DNA of 64,000 nt from JBDSSS01 sp963764195 (GTDB lineage: Bacteria > Actinomycetota > Actinomycetes > Actinomycetales > Dermatophilaceae), in contig CAVXRG010000011.1 of the NCBI GenBank assembly GCA_963764195.1, positions 67,727 to 131,726 of the forward strand, in the 5' to 3' direction. The translations under genes were made by a program, and so were the position numbers. Positions 49,764 through 59,992 of this stretch are shown here, piece after piece. Within the stretch, counting starts at the first letter, position 1; every line of letters begins with the position of its first letter. The notes below the pieces were generated by a model, which was given only the letters and a program-made list of their open reading frames with translations, searched no databases and was not told the origin of the DNA.

Positions 49764-50696
49764 TCAGGCGGGTCGCTCGTTGTTGCGACGGGCGGCCCGT
49801 CTCCCCAGGGTCGTCAGGGTGCGGACCACGCCGGAGTCGAGCCTGCGGGCGGCCCGGCGTCCCTCGGCCGAGCTCCCCCCAGCGGCGGGGGCGTCCGGCA
49901 GCAGCCGGTTCGCCAGGCCCATGACCCGGGTCGTCGTCCCGGGCACGAGCCCGCGGACCCGGATCCCGATCCAGGCGAGCGGCGTCAGCACGACCATCGG
50001 TCGGCCTGCGAGCACGGCCGAGACGATCCGCCCGGCCGCCCGCTCCGCGTCCATCGAGACGAGGGGGAGGGAGGCTGCGGGCCCGAACCACGCGTACTCG
50101 GCCTCCGGGTCGCCCGTGAAGTCGGCCCGCTCGTGCGACCCCGTCCGCATCAGGCCGGGCACGATCGTCGTCGCGGTGACCCCCGTGCCCGACAGTGCTG
50201 CTGCGAGGCCGTCCGAGAAGCCGACCGCCGCGAACTTTGCTGTCGCGTAAGGCAGCAGGTGGGGCGGGGAGACCATGCCGCCGATCGAGGTGACCGTGCC
50301 GATCCGGCCCCGGCCCCGCTCCCGCATCGCCGGCAGGACGGCCAGCGCGACGTGGATCGGGCCCCACGCCATCGTGTCGATCGCCTCGACGTAGTCCTCG
50401 TGCTCCATCGCCTCGGCCGGACCGGTCCGGATGATGCCGGCGACCGTGATCGCCACGTCAATCGGGCCGACGGACTCCTCCACGTCGGAGACGAGCGCGC
50501 GCACGGCGTCCCGGTCGCGCACGTCGCAGACGCGGGACGTCGCGCGTGGGCCGAGCGTCGCCGTCCCGCGGTCGAGCTCGGCGTCGTCGCGGGCCGCGAT
50601 GACGACCCGGTGGTCGCGCCGGACGAGCTCTCGGGCGATGAGCAGGCCGAGGCCCCGGGAGGCGCCGACGACGAGGGCGAGGGGTTGGTCGGTCAT
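49764..50696 (-). CDS. Short-chain dehydrogenase/reductase
   Basis: A 310-residue classical SDR. The NAD(P)-binding loop is VVGASRGLGLLIARELVRRD. The adenine-pocket Asp is in CDVRDRDAV, the Ser in TVTSIGGMVS and the YATAK pair in LLPYATAKFAAVGFSD near residue 160. The additional 60-residue C-terminal segment (VLTPLAWIGIRVRGLVPGTT) is hydrophobic and may contact membrane. TAGGGA lies six bases before ATG 50696. Substrate unknown. Confidence 0.9.
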   Translation of the reverse strand: MTDQPLALVVGASRGLGLLIARELVRRDHRVVIAARDDAELDRGTATLGPRATSRVCDVRDRDAVRALVSDVEESVGPIDVAITVAGIIRTGPAEAMEHEDYVEAIDTMAWGPIHVALAVLPAMRERGRGRIGTVTSIGGMVSPPHLLPYATAKFAAVGFSDGLAAALSGTGVTATTIVPGLMRTGSHERADFTGDPEAEYAWFGPAASLPLVSMDAERAAGRIVSAVLAGRPMVVLTPLAWIGIRVRGLVPGTTTRVMGLANRLLPDAPAAGGSSAEGRRAARRLDSGVVRTLTTLGRRAARRNNERPA

Positions 50697-50839
50697 CCCC
50701 CATCCCTACCCGTTGGCCACCGTCCTCAACCACCAAGGCTGGACAAAAAGCGGTGAACGTCCTTGCGTGCCAGCGTCTCTCACAATCTTCCACCCCTGCG
50801 GGTGTCGCAATCGTCGCCGATGCGGCATACGGTCGAGGG

Positions 50840-52024
<1,185 letters not shown>

Positions 52025-52095
52025 GCGACCCGCCGACCCTTCCGGGCGAGCGAGCGACGCCGGTCCGGCCACCTGGCCGGGCCGGCGTCACTCGG

Positions 52096-53316
52096 TCACT
52101 CCTCGCTGAGGCCGACGACGTCGCGCCGGCTCGGGAAGGCCCGGCGTCGGGGCCGGGGCCGGGTGCGCAGCTCCGGCGCGATCGTGGTGGGGGTGGCGAC
52201 GGGCCGGTCGGCAACGAGCCGGCGGTAGTGCCCGACGTACTCGCGGACCATCCGGTCGTGCGAGAGCCGGGTGACGGCGTCGTGACGCACGGCGACCCGG
52301 TCGAGTCCGAGGGCGACGGGGATCGCGGCGGCCATCGCCTCGACGTCGTCCGGCGCCACGAGGACTCCCGAACCGCCGGCACCGACCACCTCGGAGACCC
52401 CGCCGCGGTCGAAGGCGACGACGGGCGTGCCGCAGGCCATCGCCTCGGCGACGGTGAGGCCGAAGGGCTCCTCCCACACCGGCGTCACGAGGGCGGCGCC
52501 CGAGCGGCCGACGAGGTCGGCCAGCGCGCGCTGGCCCAGGTGGCCGGCATACCTCACGCCGTCGCCGAGCAGGGGGGTCACCTCGCGGGCGACGTAGTCG
52601 CGGTCGAGCAGCGGACCGGCGAGCACGATCGAGCGACCCGCGCGGCGGGCGGCCCGGATCGCGAGGTGGGGCGCCTTCTCGGGCACGAGGCGGCCGGACC
52701 AGACGAGGGCGTCACCGCCGGGGCCGGGGCGCCAGACATCGGTGTCGACGCCGTTCAGCACGACCTCGGGACGTCGGGGGAGCACGGTCCACGCCCGGGC
52801 GACGTGGTCGCTGACGGCGGTGAAGCACGCGCCCTCGCCCCGGGTCGCGGCGAGGGTCGACTCGAGCCAGGGCGTCGGGGGGATGTGCAGCGTGGCGAGG
52901 ACGGGGACGGGCACCGACGGTGCGAGAGCGACGGGCAGGTGGTGCACCGCGTGGAGGTGCACGAGGTCGAAGCGGCGGCGCGCCTCGCCATGGATGAGGC
53001 GGAGCATCAGCTGCTGGTAGGCGTGGTGCTCGAGCATCGTGGCGTCGGGGGGCATCGACACGTCCGCGCGGGCGGCGTCGGTGGGTTCCCAGTGCGAGAG
53101 CGAGCCGCCGAGCTCGTCGCCGGGCTCGACCCCGTCGCTGCCGGATCGGGCAAAGAGGGTGACCCGGTGGCCTTCGGCCCGCAGGCGTGCGGCGAGCTGG
53201 CTGACGTGGGACTCGAGCCCACCGGCATACGGCTCGGAGATGGGGAAGCGATACGGCCCGACGAGCGCGATGCGCAGGGCGTCGCTCGACTCCGTGCGCC
53301 GTGGGTGCTGGCTCAA
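52096..53316 (-). CDS. Family 4 glycosyltransferase
   Basis: A 406-residue GT-B enzyme: IALVGPYRFPISEPYAGGLE with the N-terminal Gly loop, RFDLVHLHAVHHLPVALAP, then VVLNGVDTDVWRPGP. The nucleotide-sugar site is WEEPFGLTVAEAMACGTPVV with the E-x7-E motif, followed by FDRGGVSEVV. The donor sugar is not visible. Start: a TTG at 53316 has GGAAGGAG six bases upstream and is preferred; an ATG at 53373 has no ribosome site. It is the last gene of a minus-strand group with a GH13 enzyme, GT2, PIG-L/methyltransferase and an acyl-CoA-dehydrogenase-like gene. Confidence 0.88.
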   Translation of the reverse strand: MSQHPRRTESSDALRIALVGPYRFPISEPYAGGLESHVSQLAARLRAEGHRVTLFARSGSDGVEPGDELGGSLSHWEPTDAARADVSMPPDATMLEHHAYQQLMLRLIHGEARRRFDLVHLHAVHHLPVALAPSVPVPVLATLHIPPTPWLESTLAATRGEGACFTAVSDHVARAWTVLPRRPEVVLNGVDTDVWRPGPGGDALVWSGRLVPEKAPHLAIRAARRAGRSIVLAGPLLDRDYVAREVTPLLGDGVRYAGHLGQRALADLVGRSGAALVTPVWEEPFGLTVAEAMACGTPVVAFDRGGVSEVVGAGGSGVLVAPDDVEAMAAAIPVALGLDRVAVRHDAVTRLSHDRMVREYVGHYRRLVADRPVATPTTIAPELRTRPRPRRRAFPSRRDVVGLSEE

Positions 53317-53429
53317 GCCGCGCTCCTTCCGTCCGTGGTTGCTGGGCGGCCGGGGCCGCAACCTCGATGACATACCCGAAATCCGGGGCTGACCCCCCCA
53401 CCCGAGAGGGTGGGGCGCGCGGGGAGGGG

Positions 53430-55124
53430 TCAGAGCAGCCGGTCGTCCTCTGGTCCACGGACGTGCAGCCAGCGGTGGCCGTAGCCCGACAGCTCGAGCT
53501 CGACGGAACCGTCCCGGGAGACGGGCACCGCCTCGGCCGACTCGAGCAGGTCGACGAGGACGGAGCCCTCGGGCACGTCGGTGAGGGTGAGGGTGACGAG
53601 CTGGGTGTCGGCACCGAAGTTGTGCAGCGCGACCATCGTCCAACCGGTCCGCTCGCGACAGGCGTGCGCGAGCACGGCCGGGGACGGCTGGTGGAGGACC
53701 TCGACGACCGACCAGCCGATCTGGGGCAGCTGGCGGTAGCGGCGGATGAGGCCCCGGACGAACCACCAGAACGAGCCGGGGTCGTGGCGCTGGTCGGCGA
53801 CGTTCACCCGCTCCGGGGAGAAGAGCCCCTCGGGCAGGGGGCGGGCCAGTCGTCGCGCGGGTGCCGTGGAGAAGCCGCCGTTGGGGCCGCCGGTCCACTG
53901 CATCGGGGTGCGCACGGCGAGCCGTCCCGCCACCTCGAGGTTCTCTCCCATCCCGATCTCCTCTCCGTAGAAGAGCACCGGGGTGCCGGGCAGCGAGAAC
54001 ATCAGCGAGTAGAGCAGCCGCATCCGGCGCTCGTCACCGCCGACCATGGGCGGCAACCGGCGGCGCAGGCCACGGTCGTAGAGCTGCATGTCCCGCTCGG
54101 GGCCGAAGGCGGCGAAGACCTCGTGGCGCTCGGCGTCGGTCAGCTTGTCCAGGGTCAGCTCGTCGTGGTTGCGCATGAAGTTGGCCCACTGGCTCGTCAC
54201 GTCGAGGGTCGGCCGCGCGGTGAGGGCCTCGGCGAGCGGGCGTGCGTCACCGCGGGCGAGGGACAGGTAGGTCCGCTGCATCCCGATGAAGTCGAACTGC
54301 ATCGTCAGTCCGTCCCCGTCGTCGCCGCCGAAGAACTCCTTCTGGTCGGGGTAGGGCAGGTTGACCTCCCCGAGCAGGACGGCGTCCCCGAGGCGGCGGC
54401 TGACGAACTTCCGGACGTCCCCGAGGTAGCGCTGGGGGTCGAACGCAGCCGCGTCCTCGGGGTCGTCGACGCCCGGCACGTCGTCCTTGGCGAACAGGAA
54501 GGGGACGGCGTCGACGCGGAAGCCCGCCACCCCGAGCTCGAGCCAGAACCCCAGAGTCCGCGCAATCTCCTCCTGCACCGCGGGATTGGCGACATTGAGG
54601 TCGGGCTGGGAGGAGTAGAAGTGGTGGAGATACCACTCACCGGTGCGCTCGTCGAGCGCCCAGATGCTGTCCTCGTCGTCGGGGAAGACGACCTGGTCCT
54701 TCGTGGACGGGGGCGTGGTCGACCGCCACACGTAGTAGTCGCGATACGGGTCGTCCGTGCGGCGCCGGGCGGACTTGAACCACGGGTGCTGGTCTGACGT
54801 GTGGTTCATCACGAAGTCGACGATGACCTTGATGCCGAGGCTCCGGGCCGTGCGGACGAGCTCGACGAAGTCGCCGAGCGTGCCGAGCCTGGGGTCGACC
54901 CCGAAGAAGTCGGTGATGTCGTAGCCGTCGTCCCGGTTGGCGGTCGGGTAGAGGGGCATCAGCCAGAGGCAGGTGATCCCGAGGTCGGCGAGGTACTCGA
55001 GCCGCTCGGTCATCCCCCGTAGGTCGCCCTGCCCGTCGCCGTTGGAGTCGGCGAAGGTCTGCACGTCGGCGCAGTAGAGGACCGCGTTCTTCCACCACAG
55101 GTCGCTGGTCTCGCTCATTCGCAT
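53430..55124 (-). CDS. GH13 alpha-glucosidase/trehalose-synthase-like enzyme
   Basis: A 564-residue alpha-amylase-family protein of the GH13_16-like layout. The (beta/alpha)8 barrel begins VLYCADVQTFADSNGDGQGD. Region I is VIVDFVMNHTSDQHPWF, region II GFRVDAVPFLF with the nucleophile Asp, region III LGEVNLP with the acid Glu, and region IV FMRNHDELTLDKL. The C-terminal domain is beta-rich (TGWTMVALHNFGADTQLVTL). It resembles trehalose synthase/maltose-converting enzymes, but the usual insert is shorter, so transglycosylation specificity is uncertain. TAGCGT lies six bases before ATG 55124. Confidence 0.88.
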   Translation of the reverse strand: MRMSETSDLWWKNAVLYCADVQTFADSNGDGQGDLRGMTERLEYLADLGITCLWLMPLYPTANRDDGYDITDFFGVDPRLGTLGDFVELVRTARSLGIKVIVDFVMNHTSDQHPWFKSARRRTDDPYRDYYVWRSTTPPSTKDQVVFPDDEDSIWALDERTGEWYLHHFYSSQPDLNVANPAVQEEIARTLGFWLELGVAGFRVDAVPFLFAKDDVPGVDDPEDAAAFDPQRYLGDVRKFVSRRLGDAVLLGEVNLPYPDQKEFFGGDDGDGLTMQFDFIGMQRTYLSLARGDARPLAEALTARPTLDVTSQWANFMRNHDELTLDKLTDAERHEVFAAFGPERDMQLYDRGLRRRLPPMVGGDERRMRLLYSLMFSLPGTPVLFYGEEIGMGENLEVAGRLAVRTPMQWTGGPNGGFSTAPARRLARPLPEGLFSPERVNVADQRHDPGSFWWFVRGLIRRYRQLPQIGWSVVEVLHQPSPAVLAHACRERTGWTMVALHNFGADTQLVTLTLTDVPEGSVLVDLLESAEAVPVSRDGSVELELSGYGHRWLHVRGPEDDRLL

Positions 55125-55133
55125 GAGTCCACG

Positions 55134-55901
55134 CTAGATGTCCGGGAGGGGCAGAGGTGCCGCAGCCCCCGGTGCCATCTCCGCCGCCAGACCGAGCAGG
55201 TATGCCGCGAAGCCCGCCGGCGCGCGTCCGCGCAACCGTCCGGAGGTGCGCACCGGCAGGTGGTGGGTCGCACGCGTCGGGTAGCCCTCCCGGCGCAGCG
55301 CGTCGACGAGGAGGGCGTCCTCGTGGACCCGGACCGGGGGGAACCCGCCGACGGCGAGGTAGGCCGAGAGGCGGACGCCGAGGTTGGCCCCGTGGACGTG
55401 CGGGTGGCCCTCGACCGCGGGGTGCTGCGAACGCCACCGAGCCGACAGTGCGGCACCGAGTTCGTGCTCGTCGGGCTCGACCGTGCCGACGAGGGCGTCG
55501 ACGCCCTCGTCGGCGAGGCCCAGCTGCCGGGTGAGCCAGTGCGGGGGCACGACGCTGTCGGCGTCGGTGCTCGCGACCCAGACGCGGTGGGGGTCGGTCG
55601 GGGGATGGCCAGCGCGAGGACGGGTCGCGGTGGCCACGCCGATGCCCCGGGCCACGCCGACGCATCCCGCGTCGACCTCGACCACCTGCACCCACGGGCG
55701 CTCGGCGACGACCCGGGCCGAGGCGTCGGTGCACCGGTCGAGCACGACGGCCGTCGTGGCCCGCACCCCCGGCCGCTCGTGCCGGAGGCGGCCGAGCGCG
55801 ACCTCGAGCGCGTCGAGGCAGGCCGGCAGCAACGACCCCTCGTCCCGGGCGGGGACGACGACGGCCAGCTCGGTCACCGGTGGGGTGTGGCTGGAATCCA
55901 T
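55134..55901 (-). CDS. Family 2 glycosyltransferase
   Basis: A 255-residue GT-A enzyme. The nucleotide-binding start is LAVVVPARDEGSLLPACLDA, and the metal/sugar motif is WVASTDADSVVPPHWLTRQL with the DAD triplet near residue 115. GANLGVRLSAYLAVGGFPPV and the HEDALLVDALRREGY segment (acid near 200) are typical. It has no transmembrane helix. It starts 7 bases after the stop of the PIG-L/methyltransferase gene and ends just before the GH13 promoter. Its acceptor is unknown but is probably a product of the neighbours. Confidence 0.87.
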   Translation of the reverse strand: MDSSHTPPVTELAVVVPARDEGSLLPACLDALEVALGRLRHERPGVRATTAVVLDRCTDASARVVAERPWVQVVEVDAGCVGVARGIGVATATRPRAGHPPTDPHRVWVASTDADSVVPPHWLTRQLGLADEGVDALVGTVEPDEHELGAALSARWRSQHPAVEGHPHVHGANLGVRLSAYLAVGGFPPVRVHEDALLVDALRREGYPTRATHHLPVRTSGRLRGRAPAGFAAYLLGLAAEMAPGAAAPLPLPDI

Positions 55902-55908
55902 GGTGTCC

Positions 55909-57285
55909 TCATGCCCCGTCGGCGGGTTCGCGCCCCCACACGTCGAGCCGGAAGTCGGCCTCGATGTGCTGGACGAGGAGGGGCCGGTCGAACTGATGAC
56001 CCACGGCCTCGTGGACGCGGTCGCCACCGAGCGGCCAGCCCGAGATCGGGTGGCGCCAGTGGCACAGGAGCAACGCCCCGTCGGGGGTGAGGCAGTCGCG
56101 GACCCGGCCGACGAGCCCGGCGAGCTCGCGCGGGCTGAGGAAGTAGCCGATCTCCGAGACGACGACGAGGTCGAACTCACCCTCCGGCCACTGTGCCGGC
56201 ACGGTCGCCCGGTGCACGCTGGCGTGGGGCAGGTGGGCCAGCGCCTCCGAGCAGCGACCCACGGCGGCCTCGCTCCGGTCGACGGCGACGAGCTCGTCGC
56301 ATCGGCCGGCGAGGTCGGTGGCGAGCTGCCCGACCGAGCAGCCGACCTCGAGGACCCGGCGGAACCGCTGACGGGGGAGGGCGGCCAGGGTGACGTCGCG
56401 CTTGCGCTGCTCGTACCAGCGGGTCCGCACACCCCAGGGGTCGGCCTCCGCCCGGTGCAGGCGCTCGAACGCGTCGTCGACGGTCTCCTCGTCGGTGTCT
56501 TCGTCGGTGTCTTCGTCGGTGGTGAGGAAGACCTCCCAGTCGCGCCGGAAGTGGTCGACGAACCCGGTGTCGAGCAGCACCTCGTCGCCCGGTCGGTCAG
56601 ACAGGGGCTGCACCTGGGTCGTGTGCAGGTCGAGGGCGGCCCGCTTGGCGAAAGCCACGTCCGGACCGAGATCGAGCCGGCGCATCCGGCCCCACGGGGC
56701 GTCGCCCTCGGTGCCCCAGTGCCACAGCCAGATCGGGTACTCGACGAGGGTGGCGTCGGTCCGGGCGGCGGCGAGGGCCGCGACGTGTCCGGCCGCCTCG
56801 TGGTCGGGGTGGCCGTCGTGCCGCCACGGGGCGACGACGAGGGTGGCGCCGCCCTGCTCGCCGACCGCGTCGACGACGGCCTCGAGGGCCGTGGCGTGGG
56901 CCTGCTCGACTCCGCCGTCAGCGATGCCGACGACCGTGAGACGGGCCACGGGGGCGAGGGCGGCGAGGGCCTGTCGGCTCTCCTCGACGCGCAGGGCGGC
57001 GAGCCGGTCGGGGTCGTGGGTGGGGGAGTCGGGGTGGGAGGCCTCACCGGCGGTGAGGAGCACGAGGTGGACGTCGAGGCCACGGTCGGCGGCGACCCGG
57101 ATCAGGCCGCCGGCACCGAGGGTCTCGTCGTCGGGGTGGGCTGCCACGACCACGACCCGGGACAACGCCGGCGCCGTGAGCTCGGAGAGCGGCTCGACAC
57201 CGGACCACTGCCCGGCCCTGACCCACCGATACTCGGGCGTGCCGCGGTCGTGGTGGGTGAAGGCCGGCGCGGGCCCGGTCACCAC
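55909..57285 (-). CDS. Bifunctional PIG-L deacetylase / SAM-dependent methyltransferase
   Basis: A 458-residue fusion. Residues about 40-225 are a PIG-L/LmbE zinc deacetylase: AHPDDE at 49-54 and GHPDH at 158-162 supply the metal ligands, with EYPIWLWHWGTE nearby. An acidic micro-repeat (DEDTDEDTDEE near residue 260) links to a class I methyltransferase: VLEVGCSVGQLATDLAGRCD, then VVVSEIGYFLSPRELAGLVG, and CHWRHPISGWPLGGD. Together they could N-deacetylate and methylate one small sugar-containing substrate (inference). The GTG start overlaps the upstream gene's stop by seven bases. Confidence 0.88.
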   Translation of the reverse strand: MVTGPAPAFTHHDRGTPEYRWVRAGQWSGVEPLSELTAPALSRVVVVAAHPDDETLGAGGLIRVAADRGLDVHLVLLTAGEASHPDSPTHDPDRLAALRVEESRQALAALAPVARLTVVGIADGGVEQAHATALEAVVDAVGEQGGATLVVAPWRHDGHPDHEAAGHVAALAAARTDATLVEYPIWLWHWGTEGDAPWGRMRRLDLGPDVAFAKRAALDLHTTQVQPLSDRPGDEVLLDTGFVDHFRRDWEVFLTTDEDTDEDTDEETVDDAFERLHRAEADPWGVRTRWYEQRKRDVTLAALPRQRFRRVLEVGCSVGQLATDLAGRCDELVAVDRSEAAVGRCSEALAHLPHASVHRATVPAQWPEGEFDLVVVSEIGYFLSPRELAGLVGRVRDCLTPDGALLLCHWRHPISGWPLGGDRVHEAVGHQFDRPLLVQHIEADFRLDVWGREPADGA

Positions 57286-58334
57286 GGCGGCGTCGCCGGG
57301 CCGGACGCGAGCAGGGCCCGACCGAGGGCGGCCTGGTCGCGCTCGGCGTGCTCCTGGCGCAGGTAGAGGCGTAGGTCCGCCACGCGGGCCGCGTGCTCCC
57401 GCTCGAGAGCCAGCGGCGCCGGGCCGAGGGCGTGATCGACCCGCTCGAGGACACGCTCGGCCGCAGCAGCGACGACCTGGCGGCAGCGCAGCGCGAGGAT
57501 CGCCCCGGCCGGCCCCTCGGCGAGCCCGGCATCGACCTGGGCCGCGGCGTCGCGCAGGACCGTGCGCGCGGTGACGATCGCGGCGTCGACCGCCCCGAGG
57601 TGCATCTGGCCGATCTGGTCGAGCTCGCGCTCCGCGGCCTGGGCGAGCAGGCGGCGGGCGACGCCCACCGTCCCGCCGAACCAGATCGCGGCGACCCCGA
57701 TGCCGCCCCAGGCGAAGCCGGGGCGGTCCAGATACCAGCCGGGCCCGCCCACGGGCGTGGCCTCGACGCCGTTGAAGGAGAGCGGGCCGCTCGGCACGTC
57801 GGTGAGGCCGCGGGCGACCCAGGGGGCATCCCAGACCACGACGCCCGGGTCACCCAGCTCGACGGCATACAGGCCCCGCGTCGTCGGACCGCACCAGGCG
57901 GTGACGAGGGCGTGGCTGAGCGAGCCGGCGAGCGAGCACCACGGTTTGCGCCCGTCGAGGCGAGTGCGGCCGCCCTCCTCGCCCTCCTCGCGCGCCTCGA
58001 GCCGGGGACCGGGCCCCTCGGCTGCGTAGACGCCCCACGTGCCGGAGGACCAGAGGCCCGCGAGACCGGCCTGGGTGAGCACGGCCTCGGCGTCGAGGTG
58101 CGGCTCGAGGGTCCGGGCGACGGTGAGGTCGACGGAGGCGACGGTGGCGAGCGACTCCCACAGGCGCCGGGTGTCACCGGCTCCGGGGAGCGGGAAGGCG
58201 TGGTCGCGGGCGAGCGCGAGGGCGGCGGTGAGGTCGCCCCGGGCGCCGATCGCGGCGTCGGCGAGGGACTCGAGGTCGGCGACCGACGCACCCACCGGCG
58301 GCTGCTCGAGGAGCACGGGTCGGGGCACAGACAT
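57279..58334 (-). CDS. Acyl-CoA dehydrogenase-like protein
   Basis: A 351-residue protein with the helical-barrel-helical acyl-CoA-dehydrogenase layout: TVARTLEPHLDAEAVLTQAG, the substrate/FAD loop LDGRKPWCSLAGSLSHALVT, and PSGPLSFNGVEATPVGGPGW before the C-terminal helices (RLLAQAAERELDQIGQMHLG). The catalytic Glu and FAD residues are poorly conserved and the N-terminus is short, so it may be a degenerate or novel-substrate member. It leads a minus-strand operon with the PIG-L and glycosyltransferase genes. TACGCT lies six bases before ATG 58334. Confidence 0.78.
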   Translation of the reverse strand: MSVPRPVLLEQPPVGASVADLESLADAAIGARGDLTAALALARDHAFPLPGAGDTRRLWESLATVASVDLTVARTLEPHLDAEAVLTQAGLAGLWSSGTWGVYAAEGPGPRLEAREEGEEGGRTRLDGRKPWCSLAGSLSHALVTAWCGPTTRGLYAVELGDPGVVVWDAPWVARGLTDVPSGPLSFNGVEATPVGGPGWYLDRPGFAWGGIGVAAIWFGGTVGVARRLLAQAAERELDQIGQMHLGAVDAAIVTARTVLRDAAAQVDAGLAEGPAGAILALRCRQVVAAAAERVLERVDHALGPAPLALEREHAARVADLRLYLRQEHAERDQAALGRALLASGPATPPW

Positions 58335-58437
58335 GTCTGGAGCGTAGGTGGCCGACCCCGTCCGCGGGCACCCCCCCAGGGGTGGGACGGGCGCGGAGAC
58401 GACTCCCGGCGACGGTCCCGGGCGCTAGGTTGGGCCC

Positions 58438-59112
58438 ATGTCGAGCACGGAGACCGGACGCGTCCGCCCCGTGCGGGTCGCCCTCATCGACGACTACGAG
58501 ATCGTCGTGCGGGGCCTCGCGCGGATGTTCGACTCCTACACCGACCGGATCGACCTCGTGGAGCTCGACGCGCACGTGCCGATCTCGCAGCCGGTCGACA
58601 TCGCGCTCTACGACACGTTCGCCCAGGACCAGGCGGACCGGGCCGACTTCACGCAGATCCTCGCGGGCGGCAAGGCGGCCATGCTCGTCATCTACAGCTG
58701 GAACGTGCAGCCGGAACTCGTCCGGGCGGCCCACGACCGGGGCGCCGCCGCCTACCTCAGCAAGAGCATGCCGGCGGCCACGCTCGTCGAGTCGCTCGAG
58801 CAGGTGCACCGCGGGGAGCCGGTGACAGCCGCGGTGGCGCCGGGTGGGCCGGAGGTGATGGCGGGGGACTGGCCGGGCCGCGCCGAGGGCCTGACCCCGC
58901 GCGAGGCCGAGGTCGTCGCCCTGATCACCCAGGGTCTGTCCAACCAGCAGGTTGCCGACCGGGCCTTCCTGTCGATCAACTCGGTGAAGTCCTACATCCG
59001 CTCCGCCTACCAGAAGATGGGGGTGACGAGCCGGAGCCAGGCCGTCCTCTGGGGCGTGCGGCACGGCCTCGAGCCGGACGTGGTGCGGATCGTCGCGCCC
59101 GAGACCCGCTGA
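58438..59112 (+). CDS. LuxR-family response regulator
   Basis: A 224-residue NarL/FixJ-type regulator. The receiver domain opens VRVALIDDYEIVVRGLARMF (acidic pair Asp-Asp) and has IALYDTFAQDQ at the phospho-Asp strand. The switch Lys is in AAYLSKSMPAATLVESLEQV. The C-terminal HTH is LTPREAEVVALITQGLSNQQ, followed by SINSVKSYIRSAYQKMGV. No histidine kinase is encoded nearby. It is divergent from the acyl-CoA-dehydrogenase/PIG-L/glycosyltransferase cluster and is its most likely regulator. TAGGTT ends six bases before ATG 58438. Confidence 0.88.
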   Translation: MSSTETGRVRPVRVALIDDYEIVVRGLARMFDSYTDRIDLVELDAHVPISQPVDIALYDTFAQDQADRADFTQILAGGKAAMLVIYSWNVQPELVRAAHDRGAAAYLSKSMPAATLVESLEQVHRGEPVTAAVAPGGPEVMAGDWPGRAEGLTPREAEVVALITQGLSNQQVADRAFLSINSVKSYIRSAYQKMGVTSRSQAVLWGVRHGLEPDVVRIVAPETR

Positions 59113-59139
59113 GCCCGGGCGTCGTCCTAGGCTGAGCGG

Positions 59140-59838
59140 ATGGGCCGCGTCCGGATGCAGATCGACACGTCGCAGGTGGGGGCGGTCGACCTCGCCGTCG
59201 TGTCCCCCACGCACGCACGGCGCACCGAGCCGCTGCCGCTGCTCGTCGTCCACGACGGCCCGGAGTACTCCCGGCGGGCCCACCTGCTCCGGTCGCTGCG
59301 CGAGTGGACGGCGGAGGGCCGGATGCGTCCCCACCGGGTCGCCCTGCTCGAGCCCGGGCCCCGCAACGAGCGGTATGCCGCGAACCCGCGGTGGGCGGAG
59401 GCGCTCACTCAGCAGGTCATCCCGTCGGTGCGAGCGGCATACGAGACGGCGGGGAGGCCGACGGTCATGGGAGCGAGCCTCGGCGGGCTGGCGTCGCTGC
59501 AGGCGGAGTGGCTGCACCCGGGCACCTTCGGCGGGTTGTTCCTCCAGTCGGGGTCCTACTTCCGCAAGCGGGTCGACGACGAGGAGTCCTTTGCGCACTG
59601 GGACCGCGTCACCGACTTCGTCAGCAGCGTGCGGCGGGCGAGGCGGGCCCGCACCGACGCCCGGATCGTGCTCACCTGCGGCGACGCGGAGGGCAACCTC
59701 ACCAACAACCGGCAGATGGCGCAGACCCTCGACCGGCTGGGGCACGAGACGCACTTCGCCCAGCTGCGGGGCGGGCACGACTGGCGCTCGTGGCAGTCGG
59801 GCTTCGACCCGCACCTGCTCCAGGTGCTCGCGCACTGA
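59140..59838 (+). CDS. Esterase of the enterochelin-esterase/esterase D-like family
   Basis: A 232-residue alpha/beta hydrolase without a signal peptide. It has LPLLVVHDGPEYSRRAHLLR near residue 33, LLEPGPRNERYAANPRWAEA, and the nucleophile elbow VMGASLGGLASLQAEWLHP near residue 110. The acid is in LTCGDAEGNLTNNRQMAQTL, and the catalytic His in LRGGHDWRSWQSGF. Fes/EsD-type enzymes hydrolyse ester bonds of siderophores or sugar esters. The substrate is unknown, but the neighbour is an ATP-grasp enzyme. TAGGCT lies six bases before ATG 59140. Confidence 0.85.
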   Translation: MGRVRMQIDTSQVGAVDLAVVSPTHARRTEPLPLLVVHDGPEYSRRAHLLRSLREWTAEGRMRPHRVALLEPGPRNERYAANPRWAEALTQQVIPSVRAAYETAGRPTVMGASLGGLASLQAEWLHPGTFGGLFLQSGSYFRKRVDDEESFAHWDRVTDFVSSVRRARRARTDARIVLTCGDAEGNLTNNRQMAQTLDRLGHETHFAQLRGGHDWRSWQSGFDPHLLQVLAH

Positions 59839-59848
59839 CGACACTGAC

Positions 59849-59897
59849 GACTCGGGGGACCCGGGCGACTCGGGGGACCCGGGCGACTCGGGCGACC
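59849..59897 (+). repeat. Tandem repeat, about 2.7 copies of an 18-bp unit
   Basis: GACTCGGGGGACCCGGGC repeats at 59849-59866 and 59867-59884, with a third partial copy after it. It fills the 154-base gap between the esterase and the ATP-grasp genes. Likely a slippage product in G+C-rich DNA. Each unit can form short hairpins (CCCGGG), so it might modulate read-through between the two genes. Confidence 0.7.
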
Positions 59898-59992
59898 ACA
59901 GCGCGGACGGATGGCGCGACACGGCGACAGGCGGGGCGTCACCTGAAAGGATCGGCACCGTCGGGACAGGGACGAGACGGGAGACCGCGGAG

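Noticed and set aside
59849..59897. CRISPR-like repeat
   Set aside because: Units are contiguous 18-mers with no spacers, so this is a simple tandem repeat.
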